Below, one piece after another: positions 1 to 5,033 of a stretch of 5,318 bases of DNA; position 1 is the first letter of the stretch, and every line of letters begins with the position of its first letter. Source of the stretch: Porticoccaceae bacterium (lineage in GTDB: Bacteria; Pseudomonadota; Gammaproteobacteria; Pseudomonadales; Porticoccaceae); assembly GCA_002701765.1 (NCBI GenBank), contig NZXB01000035.1, forward strand, positions 1 through 5,318, given 5' to 3'. The notes under the pieces were generated by a model. It did no database searches and had not been told where the DNA came from. It worked only from the letters and a program-made list of their open reading frames with translations. Both the position numbers and the translations under genes were made by a program.

Positions 1-281
1 TAGCCTTATGCTTTCTTAAGTTTATACAAACGATAAGGCATTTTGAATGGGTCTTGCGAATTGAAGTGGCAACTAGTCAAGTTGGAATCTTTTCATCATG
101 ATCGAGTGCAGCCAATACTGAAATGATGAGCAATGATTTCTGTTAAATCAAGATTTTAGATATCGAGGTCTTTGCGATATGACCCAAAATAATAAGACAG
201 GCGCTATTTAAAAAATCGTTGAAAATTGCCCGTCTTATTTTGCAGACCGGCTCTGATTTGCATTAACCATTGTATAGATTA
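1..281. other. Non-coding stretch downstream of bamE
   Basis: I find no gene here. The plus-strand frames 1 and 2 stop within the first 36 bases. Frame 3 is open from the window edge only to a TGA at about 99-101, and its 32 residues resemble no family I recognise; it could be the tail of a gene starting outside the window, but nothing supports that. The stretch holds a perfect 7-base inverted repeat, GCCTTAT at 3-9 and ATAAGGC at 33-39, a shorter one, CAACT at 70-74 and AGTTG at 80-84, and the stronger repeat at 191-239 described separately. Confidence 0.6.
191..239 (-). terminator. Probable terminator hairpin of bamE
   Basis: AATAAGAC (191-198) and GTCTTATT (232-239) are perfect inverted copies. 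After one mismatch (199/231) the stem continues with GGC (200-202) and GCC (228-230). The loop is 25 bases and AT-rich. On the minus strand the stem lies about 40 bases past the bamE stop and is followed by ATTTTGGG, a modest U-rich tail. On the plus strand it is followed by TTGCAG. The position and the stem fit a terminator for bamE. The long loop and imperfect T tract leave room for another role, such as an RNA-stabilising 3' structure. Confidence 0.5.
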
Positions 282-629
282 TTAATCCAGACCAGTTCCA
301 ACAGTTGCATAATCGCCTGTCAGACGCTGCAATTGGTCTTTTTCATCAAAGTACAACACCAATGTTTTTTTAGTCTTTTGTGAATTTGCATCAGTCAAGC
401 TGAAGAAGTAGGTCCATTGGCTTTGATTAAAACTGTCGACAATCAGAGGAGTGCCCAGAACAAATTGGGCTTGAGTTTTTGACATTCCCGGACGAAGTTT
501 GTCGATCATTTCTTGCTCCACTATATTACCTTGCTGAATGGGAATTTTATGAACACTGGGAAATGAGACAAAACCACATCCTGAGACGAAGAAAAATGTA
601 AAAAGTAGCGCTAACTTTGCGTTTTTCAT
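282..629 (-). CDS. bamE: Outer membrane protein assembly factor BamE (SmpA/OmlA lipoprotein)
   Basis: This encodes a 115-residue lipoprotein subunit of the BAM complex, which folds and inserts beta-barrel proteins into the outer membrane; it is expected to sit on the periplasmic face of that membrane. Residues 1-17 form a short lipoprotein signal peptide with a basic start (MKNAK) and a hydrophobic core. The lipobox VSGC ends at Cys18, the residue to be lipidated. The SmpA/OmlA domain follows: IQQGN at 31-35, KLRPGMS at 44-50, LGTPLIVDSF at 58-67 and the WTYFF strand at 72-76. The length is close to that of E. coli BamE (113 residues). The ATG at 629 is the only start that gives a proper signal peptide; no strong ribosome binding site precedes it. 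The gene is divergent from fur, the arrangement known for omlA-fur in pseudomonads. The family assignment is secure. Confidence 0.95.
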   Translation of the reverse strand: MKNAKLALLFTFFFVSGCGFVSFPSVHKIPIQQGNIVEQEMIDKLRPGMSKTQAQFVLGTPLIVDSFNQSQWTYFFSLTDANSQKTKKTLVLYFDEKDQLQRLTGDYATVGTGLD

Positions 630-701
630 ATCTTGGGGGTTCCAGTCAAAGATGTAAGAAGTGATAATACCTCCAGTTCAAGATATATAGAAGAGTCAAT
701 T
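630..701. promoter_or_regulatory. Divergent bamE/fur promoter region
   Basis: These 72 bases separate two divergent starts and must contain, or lie next to, both promoters. For bamE the best -10-like match is TATTAT on the minus strand (669-664), but its -35 is poor. A good minus-strand TTGACT lies at 699-694, yet its spacing to that -10 is 24 bases, too long for sigma-70. For fur, GATAAT at 663-668 or TATATA at 684-689 could serve as -10. TGATAAT (662-668) resembles one half of a Fur box, but no matching second half follows. The fur ribosome binding site AGAAGAG is at 689-695, six bases before its ATG. Confidence 0.4.
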
Positions 702-1115
702 ATGGCCTCAGAAGATCAAGAATTAAAAAGAGCAGGACTTAAGGTTACTCTGCCGAGAGTCAAGATTTTTCAGATTCTAGAAAATTGTGAGCTTCATCTC
801 TCTGCCGAAGATATATACCAACAACTGCGAGATGCCGAAGAAGAGGTAGGAATCGCGACTGTATATCGTGTTTTAGCCCAGTTTGAGGGCGCCGGGTTGG
901 TGATTAGGCACAATTTTGACAATGGCCCTGCGGTCTATGAACTCGATCGTGGAGATCATCATGATCATATGGTTTGCGCGGTTACAGGTAAGGTGATTGA
1001 GTTTCACGACGTTGAAATTGAAAAACTGCAGAGTAAGATTGCCGAGAAATATGGTTATCAACTTGTTGATCATAACCTTGTACTTTATGTAAAACCTATT
1101 TCTGATGATAATTAG
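702..1115 (+). CDS. fur: Ferric uptake regulator Fur
   Basis: This encodes a 137-residue cytoplasmic, iron-dependent DNA-binding repressor of iron uptake genes, active as a metal-loaded dimer or tetramer. The winged-helix DNA-binding domain spans about residues 1-82, with AGLKVTLPRVKI at 11-22 and the recognition helix region IATVYRVLAQFE at 51-62. The dimerisation domain follows. Metal-site residues known from the family are present: His32, Glu80, His87, Asp88, His89, Glu100, Glu107 and His124. Of the CxxC structural zinc motif only Cys92 remains; position 95 is Thr, and there is no C-terminal Cys pair. Pseudomonas Fur shares this zinc-site loss, so it is not damage. I chose the ATG at 702 because AGAAGAG sits six bases upstream and homologues begin there; the frame stays open upstream to a TTG at 633, which would add 23 unrelated residues and nearly touch bamE. 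Autoregulation is likely for the family, but no full Fur box is visible. Confidence 0.97.
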   Translation: MASEDQELKRAGLKVTLPRVKIFQILENCELHLSAEDIYQQLRDAEEEVGIATVYRVLAQFEGAGLVIRHNFDNGPAVYELDRGDHHDHMVCAVTGKVIEFHDVEIEKLQSKIAEKYGYQLVDHNLVLYVKPISDDN

Positions 1116-1278
1116 ATAGGTATACAAGCGAGTCCAGATTTCAGCATTATGCAAATCATCATTTCTGGTTTTGTGATTTTGCAAAAGACTCAGCCAAGGG
1201 CTTTCAGAGGTTTTGTGGCTGAATTGCCGCTAGAAAGACGGTTTGGTCCGCGTAAAGGATTTGCCCCCTTTGGTGGCG
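1116..1278. other. Convergent fur/panB intergenic region with inverted repeats
   Basis: This gap between two converging genes has no coding frame I can support. It carries GCAAATCA (1151-1158) opposite TGATTTTGC (1174-1182), a stem with one bulged base, about 35 bases after the fur stop. It then carries TCAGCCA (1190-1196) opposite TGGCTGA (1216-1222). The panB-side repeats at 1236-1303 are listed separately. Termination from both sides is expected here, but no stem is followed by a long T tract, so I do not assign a definite terminator to fur. Confidence 0.4.
1190..1222. terminator. Candidate bidirectional terminator between fur and panB
   Basis: TCAGCCA and TGGCTGA form a perfect 7-base inverted repeat with a 19-base loop. 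On the minus strand it is followed by GTCTTTTGC, a weak U-rich end; on the plus strand by AATTGCC, which lacks one. Its place midway between converging genes suggests a 3'-end role. The weak tails keep confidence low. Confidence 0.25.
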
Positions 1279-1294
1279 TTATGCAGGGGGGAAA
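1260..1294 (-). terminator. GC-rich hairpin overlapping the panB stop codon
   Basis: CCCCC at 1264-1268 pairs with GGGGG at 1286-1290. After a G/G mismatch, TTT (1260-1262) pairs with AAA (1292-1294). The loop is 17 bases and contains the panB TAA stop (1279-1281). An outer pair, AGACGG (1236-1241) and CCGTCT (1298-1303), encloses it. On the minus strand the stem is followed by CAAATCCTTT rather than a clean T run, so this may be a 3'-end stabilising or Rho-assisted structure rather than a simple intrinsic terminator. Confidence 0.3.
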
Positions 1295-2046
1295 GACCCG
1301 TCTCGAACCGCAGTTGTATATTTAACTAGAGCCTCTGAGATGGAATTGCTTTCTTTCAGGAAGTTTTTCGAAAAATTGGGCAATTGAGGTGAAACTCCAA
1401 TAACATCATACAGGACAAGTATCTGACCATCTGTGTATGCACCTGCTCCGATCCCTATAACAGGAATCGAGAGGTGTTCCGCAATTGTTTTGCCTAGCGC
1501 TAACGGAACGCATTCGATCACAAGCAACTCTGCACCAGCTTGTTCAAGACTAATGGCACTTGATAGGATGGCTTCGGCTGAAGTTTTGTCACGACCTTGA
1601 ATCTTTAGCCCGCCAATTTTGTGTATCGATTGGGGAGTTAAGCCCAAATGAGCGCAAACTGGGATACCACATTTGGTAAGTTGCAAGATCGTTTCTCTCA
1701 ACCATTCCCCACCCTCAAGCTTTACCATTTGAGCACCAGCCTGCATTAATTTGCCGGCATTCGTTAGTGCATCACTCTGATTGCTATAGGTCATGAAGGG
1801 CATGTCCGAGATCAGCAAACCACGAGAAGTGCCCCGAGCAACAGCCCGAGTATGATATTCCATATCACTGATTGAAACAGGAATCGTAGTGTCATATCCA
1901 AGTATTACATTCCCTAGAGAATCGCCCACAAGGATTATGTCAAATCCAACTTTATCAATAACCTTAGCAAAACTGTAGTCATAAACAGTTATCGAAGTAA
2001 TTTTTTCGCCCCGAAGCTTTTTTTGTCTTAGGTCATTCAGAGACAT
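1279..2046 (-). CDS. panB: 3-methyl-2-oxobutanoate hydroxymethyltransferase PanB
   Basis: This encodes ketopantoate hydroxymethyltransferase (255 residues), a cytoplasmic TIM-barrel enzyme. It transfers a hydroxymethyl group from 5,10-methylenetetrahydrofolate to 2-oxoisovalerate, the first committed step to pantothenate and coenzyme A. Family motifs are clear: VYDYSFAKVID at 21-31, ILVGDSLGNVILGYDTT at 38-54, ISDMPF at 79-84, MVKLEGG at 107-113, CAHLGLTPQS at 131-140 and GIGAGAYTDGQILV at about 198-211. Metal and substrate residues known from E. coli correspond to Asp42, Asp81, Lys109, Glu111 and Glu178. AAGGAAC at 2062-2056 is a good ribosome binding site nine bases before the ATG. The protein ends GSFPPA, lacking the usual PEHxF-like tail, so it is slightly short; a run of six G (1286-1291) lies in that tail. 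It is last in the minus-strand block, and panC, commonly its next gene, is not adjacent. Confidence 0.96.
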   Translation of the reverse strand: MSLNDLRQKKLRGEKITSITVYDYSFAKVIDKVGFDIILVGDSLGNVILGYDTTIPVSISDMEYHTRAVARGTSRGLLISDMPFMTYSNQSDALTNAGKLMQAGAQMVKLEGGEWLRETILQLTKCGIPVCAHLGLTPQSIHKIGGLKIQGRDKTSAEAILSSAISLEQAGAELLVIECVPLALGKTIAEHLSIPVIGIGAGAYTDGQILVLYDVIGVSPQLPNFSKNFLKESNSISEALVKYTTAVRDGSFPPA

Positions 2047-2078
2047 TAAGATAATGTTCCTTTTGCTGTTTAAAGACT

Positions 2079-2107
2079 AAGTTACTCATTTTACATTGAA
2101 ATGACAA
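2079..2107 (-). promoter_or_regulatory. Possible promoter before panB
   Basis: The 95 bases between the kinase stop and the panB start are longer than the other gaps from pcnB on. On the minus strand TTGTCA (2107-2102) matches five of six -35 consensus bases. The hexamer 17 bases on, TAACTT (2084-2079), matches only three of six -10 bases. A separate panB promoter is plausible but weakly supported; readthrough from the kinase gene is equally possible, since no terminator is seen between them. Confidence 0.2.
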
Positions 2108-2141
2108 TCACCATCTTAAATCGACATTCATTCTGTTTCTT

Positions 2142-2819
2142 TTAAGCTACGCATGGATTGTAGTAGTGACGTCCTGAATGGGGTTGAGAGATATATCGTA
2201 AAAGATTTTGATAATCTGCTTCATTTTGTGCAAGATTTATTCGGGCTGTATTCACAATTAACAGAGGCGCGTCATTGTAATAATGAAAAAATTGAGCATA
2301 AGCCTCATTAAGTTGCTTTAGGTAGGTCAAACTTATGAATCGCTCTATCTGGTTGCCCCGCTTTCTTATCCGGGAATAGAGAGTCTCTGTTGGTGCTTGC
2401 AAATAAATTACCAGATCAGGTTTTGGTAGATCGATGATAACGCTTTTGTAAACTCTTTCGTAAAGACGATATTCATCTTCATCTAGATTAACTCTCGCGA
2501 AAAGTGGATCCTTGTCAATCATGAAATCACTGATATGCACCTTTTGAAATATATCCCCTTGCCGGAGTTCTTCGAGTTGTTGTATCCGTTGGAACAAAAA
2601 ATATAATTGCGTCGGCAAGGCATTCTTATCTTTATCTTGATAAAAGCGCTCCAGAAATGGGTTTTCATCTGGCTCCTCTAAGAGAGTTTCAGCATTTAGA
2701 GAGTCAGCAAGGCGCTCAGTGAGAGTGGTCTTGCCTATGCCCAGTGGTCCTTCTACAGCAATATGCCTCGGCAGTTCCATCTCTATAGTGTTTTCAAAAC
2801 GATAAGTTTGTGTAGGCAT
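2142..2819 (-). CDS. Deoxynucleoside kinase (dCK/dGK-type, P-loop)
   Basis: This encodes a 225-residue cytoplasmic kinase of the deoxynucleoside kinase family, which phosphorylates deoxynucleosides to 5'-monophosphates for salvage. The P-loop GPLGIGKTT lies at residues 24-32 after a strand HIAVEG. EEPDENPFLERFYQD at 48-62 fits the substrate-pocket glutamate region. Then come QLYFLFQR at 71-78, ISDFMIDKDPLFARV at 96-110 in place of the DRS/ERS-type motif, PDLVIYLQAPTETLYSRIRKRG at 134-155 (strand plus the arginine-rich lid) and a conserved-looking helix YLKQLNEAY. The base preference (dA, dG or dC) cannot be read from sequence, so I give no symbol. GGGAGG at 2836-2831 precedes the ATG by 11 bases and favours this start over the internal Met14, which lacks one. 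The stop is 95 bases before panB, and the start is 35 bases after folK, suggesting cotranscription with folK. Confidence 0.9.
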   Translation of the reverse strand: MPTQTYRFENTIEMELPRHIAVEGPLGIGKTTLTERLADSLNAETLLEEPDENPFLERFYQDKDKNALPTQLYFLFQRIQQLEELRQGDIFQKVHISDFMIDKDPLFARVNLDEDEYRLYERVYKSVIIDLPKPDLVIYLQAPTETLYSRIRKRGNQIERFISLTYLKQLNEAYAQFFHYYNDAPLLIVNTARINLAQNEADYQNLLRYISQPHSGRHYYNPCVA

Positions 2820-2854
2820 TCTAGTTCAAGCCTCCCAATATTAGCCGCTATCAG

Positions 2855-3337
2855 TCAGTAAATCTTTTTGACGGATCCGTTATCAGCACACTCTTTTAGT
2901 AGTTTTTTAATATCTTCGCCCCCAGGCAGGCAGAAACTGGGGAGCAAATCTTGCAACGGTTTCAATACAAATCCACGCTCGAACATCCTTGGATGGGGAA
3001 TAGTCAATCTTTTGGTCTCTATTATGGAGTCTTCATAAAGTAGTATATCCAAATCAAGTGTCCTTGGCCCCCATTTTGTTAACCTTATCCGCCCTTGTTC
3101 GTATTCCATTTTTTGTAATTCATCGAGCAAGGCTTCCGGTTCTAATAATGTTTCTAATTCTGCTACGGCATTACAATAGTCAGGTTGATTTTCTGAGCCA
3201 ACAGGCTTAGTTGAATACAAAGAGGATGACTTTACACCTTTCCACAACGGATTTTTGCCTAATTTTTTTAAAGCCAATTTTACTTGATCAACGGGATTAG
3301 AAAGATTACTACCTATGCTTATAAAAACTTTGGCCAT
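2855..3337 (-). CDS. folK: 2-amino-4-hydroxy-6-hydroxymethyldihydropteridine diphosphokinase
   Basis: This encodes HPPK (160 residues), a cytoplasmic enzyme. It transfers pyrophosphate from ATP to 6-hydroxymethyl-7,8-dihydropterin, giving the substrate of dihydropteroate synthase in folate synthesis. The protein shows SIGSNL at 7-12, LYSTKPVG at 40-47, QPDYCNAVAELET at 51-63, the HPPK signature KWGPRTLDLDILLY at 88-101 and IPHPRM at 113-118. Arg92, the magnesium-binding pair Asp95/Asp97 and His115 fall at the same numbers as in E. coli FolK, supporting the start. The ATG is eight bases after the pcnB stop, and the likely ribosome binding site TAGG (3348-3345) overlaps that TAG, so translation of the two is probably coupled. 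It lies in the order pcnB-folK known from many gammaproteobacteria. Confidence 0.97.
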   Translation of the reverse strand: MAKVFISIGSNLSNPVDQVKLALKKLGKNPLWKGVKSSSLYSTKPVGSENQPDYCNAVAELETLLEPEALLDELQKMEYEQGRIRLTKWGPRTLDLDILLYEDSIIETKRLTIPHPRMFERGFVLKPLQDLLPSFCLPGGEDIKKLLKECADNGSVKKIY

Positions 3338-3345
3338 GCATAAAC

Positions 3346-4668
3346 CTATTTACTTCGGTCATTCGAGTGGTTGGCCGGATTATGCCGTTTGCGAGTCGAA
3401 ATCATCTTGATTTGAGTTTCTTCATCTGATTCTTGATATTTAGTCCACCAGTCGCCCAATCCATTGAGATTCTCGCCTGCTTGCTCTCGCAGAAGAACAA
3501 AATCATAGGCCGCTCTGAAACGGGGATTATCAATTAGCCTTCGAGCTCGCTTGCCGATACTTTTTTCCAAATATATCTGTAAGGTCCAGATTTGACGCAT
3601 GGACAAGGTAAAACGTCTGGGTATCGCGGTAATTGTTATTTGAGAAGCAATTACTTTGTCGGCAGCCTCGTCTAGTGATTGACGAGCGCTCTTACCTCTG
3701 CGTCGAAATCGTTTAGCATTGGCTTGTACTGCAGGCCACAACAATGCAGCATAAACAAAGGCAGGGGTAACTCGTTGCTTATTTTCCAAACGATAATCAG
3801 TATTGATTAGCGCTTGGCGGATTAATCTGAAATGGAGGTTATCTGATGAAATATGATCATGTAATTGCGGTAACATATATCTTACTAGATCAAACTCTTT
3901 TAAAAGCTCAAACGTTTTAAATCCATAACCGCTCATGAATAGTTTCAGGCTTTCATCAAATAGTCTTGGAGGTGAAATTTGCCTCAGGTCTTTTGCTCGG
4001 TGCTTCATGGGTTCACTAGTCCTGGAATCTATACTGAAATTTAACTTTGCCGCGAATCGAACCACGCGAAGGAGTCGCAATGGATCCTCGCGAAAACGAA
4101 TAATCGGATCTCCAATGACTCGGATAACCCCGTTCTGAATATCACTAAATCCATTCGTAAAATCAGTTATAGTGTTGTCGCGTGGGTTAAAGTATAGTGC
4201 GTTAATGCTCAGATCGCGACGGATTGAATCGTCGGTTAAAGAGCCAAAAACATTATCCCTAGTTAACATGCCATTTTTTGTTCGAAGCCTTTGCTCGTTT
4301 AATGAGTCATTATTATTTGACCGAAAGGTGGTCACTTCTATTATTTGCTTCTGAAGTTTTACATGTACAATTTGAAATCGCCTACCAATAATTCGAGCCC
4401 TTTCAAATAAAGATTTGATTTGTTTGGGGTTTGCATTTGTCGCTACATCAAAATCTTTAGGAACTCGATTAAGTAAAAGATCTCTTATGCTGCCACCTAC
4501 AATGAACGCTTGAAATCCTCCTGCCTCAAGCTTCTCAACCACCTTTAGAGCATGAGAGCTCATCACGTCTTTTGTTAGTTTGTGATCAGGATAAGCAATG
4601 ATTTGGCATTGTTTAGAGTTCGGATCAAGTTCTTTGCTGCAGGAAGAGTTTGCAATGCAATCACGCAT
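3346..4668 (-). CDS. pcnB: Poly(A) polymerase I PcnB
   Basis: This encodes a 440-residue class II nucleotidyltransferase that adds poly(A) tails to RNA 3' ends and so promotes RNA decay. The head domain has FIVGGSIRDLLLNR at 55-68 and the catalytic pair in KDFDVAT (Asp72, Asp74), with Glu111 in EVTTFR as the probable third acidic residue. IIGRRFQIVHV at 93-103 is the motif that separates bacterial poly(A) polymerases from CCA-adding enzymes. RRDLSINAL at 150-158 and REDPLRLLRVVRFAAKL near 190-210 follow, then SPPRLFDESLKLF and a C-terminal domain with RRFTLSMRQIW and NPRFRAAYDFVLLR. The tail STRKRHNPANHSNDRSK is basic, as is common for RNA binding. The ATG at 4668 gives the usual short N-terminal extension before IIAYPDHKLT. 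No clear ribosome binding site precedes it. It probably heads the pcnB-folK-kinase transcript. Confidence 0.96.
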   Translation of the reverse strand: MRDCIANSSCSKELDPNSKQCQIIAYPDHKLTKDVMSSHALKVVEKLEAGGFQAFIVGGSIRDLLLNRVPKDFDVATNANPKQIKSLFERARIIGRRFQIVHVKLQKQIIEVTTFRSNNNDSLNEQRLRTKNGMLTRDNVFGSLTDDSIRRDLSINALYFNPRDNTITDFTNGFSDIQNGVIRVIGDPIIRFREDPLRLLRVVRFAAKLNFSIDSRTSEPMKHRAKDLRQISPPRLFDESLKLFMSGYGFKTFELLKEFDLVRYMLPQLHDHISSDNLHFRLIRQALINTDYRLENKQRVTPAFVYAALLWPAVQANAKRFRRRGKSARQSLDEAADKVIASQITITAIPRRFTLSMRQIWTLQIYLEKSIGKRARRLIDNPRFRAAYDFVLLREQAGENLNGLGDWWTKYQESDEETQIKMISTRKRHNPANHSNDRSK

Positions 4669-4684
4669 AATTGTTTACATAAAG

Positions 4685-4699
4685 GGTACTTAAAGGACC
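4685..4699. promoter_or_regulatory. Dyad-symmetric site upstream of pcnB
   Basis: GGTACTTAAAGGACC is a 15-base dyad centred on 4692 with one mismatched pair (4688/4696). It lies 17-31 bases before the pcnB start, where an operator or a promoter-overlapping site could act. A TTGGCA match to a -35 box (minus strand, 4709-4704) is nearby, but no good -10 follows at standard spacing. No regulator can be named. Confidence 0.2.
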
Positions 4700-4710
4700 T
4701 AGTTGCCAAA

Positions 4711-4733
4711 GTATGCAACATTTTATTGCACAC
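4711..4733 (-). other. Hairpin in the pcnB leader
   Basis: The minus-strand RNA can pair GUGUGCAA with UUGCAUAC over eight base pairs, including one G-U pair, around a seven-base loop UAAAAUG. It lies 43 bases before the pcnB ATG. As DNA it is also a TGCAA-N7-TTGCA dyad and so could instead be a protein-binding site. Confidence 0.3.
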
Positions 4734-4736
4734 ACT

Positions 4737-4766
4737 AAAAGCGGGGGGACGTGTTGCCCCCCCCCG
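4737..4766 (-). terminator. GC-rich terminator-like hairpin between gluQ and pcnB
   Basis: CGGGGGG (4742-4748) pairs with CCCCCCG (4760-4766) through seven GC pairs. The C run is nine long (4757-4765), so the register can slip. On the minus strand the stem is followed by CTTTTAG, a short U tract, which fits an intrinsic terminator for a transcript coming from the gluQ side. The U tract is short, so termination may be partial. Confidence 0.5.
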
Positions 4767-4769
4767 AAT

Positions 4770-4796
4770 GTTCTAAGCTTGAGGAAGCCTTTGAAC
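4770..4796 (-). other. Structured RNA hairpin, possible part of a small RNA or 3' UTR
   Basis: On the minus strand GUUC (4796-4793), then AGGCUU (4790-4785), a loop CCUC, AAGCUU (4780-4775) and GAAC (4773-4770) fold into a hairpin of ten pairs, including one G-U, with a small internal loop. It stands three bases before the GC-rich terminator-like hairpin at 4742-4766. Two hairpins in a row ending in CUUUU resemble the 3' end of a small RNA. AT-rich DNA upstream (4817-4846) contains TTGGCT but no convincing promoter. Confidence 0.25.
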
Positions 4797-5033
4797 GACT
4801 TTTGCAATCCAACCGATTTTTATTATTTATTGTTATTGATAGCCAAATTTAGTCTAGGCTAATACGATTCTAACTTAATGAAGCTGTATTTCAAGTACTG
4901 AAGCGGTGTTTTTTTATTTTTGTAAAGATACGATGAATGCATGGCATGCAGGAAGAGTTTAGGATCCATGTCATATTTTTACATTCCGATATGACGAGAT
5001 AGATAAAGTTAAATATTCGCAAATTTTCGCAAG

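Larger units (their letters stand above)
4669..5033. other. Long non-coding gap between gluQ and pcnB
   Basis: There is no gene I can support in these 365 bases. On the minus strand, in transcription order, it holds the direct repeat TTCGCAA (plus-strand 5026-5032 and 5016-5022), an inverted repeat GTCATAT/ATATGAC (4970-4976 and 4989-4995), a hyphenated palindrome TGCATG-G-CATGCA (4938-4950), a plus-strand T-rich run (4909-4921), an AT-rich segment (4817-4840), and a cluster of hairpins at 4680-4796 listed separately. Long untranslated regions, an unannotated small RNA or a decayed gene could each explain it. Confidence 0.6.

Noticed and set aside
662..676. Fur box before fur
   Set aside because: TGATAAT matches one half, but the following bases do not supply the inverted second half.
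633..701. Upstream TTG start for fur adding 23 residues
   Set aside because: The added residues do not match Fur homologues, and the ATG at 702 has its own AGAAGAG ribosome binding site at good spacing.
873..1184. Minus-strand open frame across fur
   Set aside because: It runs antisense to a clearly coding fur and resembles no family.
1286..1291. Frameshift in the six-G run truncating panB
   Set aside because: Neither alternative frame past the run restores the PEHxF-like tail of the family, so a naturally short end is the simpler reading.
3935..4776. Short plus-strand open frames across pcnB and its upstream end
   Set aside because: They lie antisense to well-conserved PcnB motifs or in hairpin-rich gap DNA and have no ribosome binding site or recognisable product.
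4891..4921. Plus-strand terminator with a seven-T run
   Set aside because: The stem before it (TTCA/TGAA) has only four pairs and there is no plus-strand gene nearby for it to serve.
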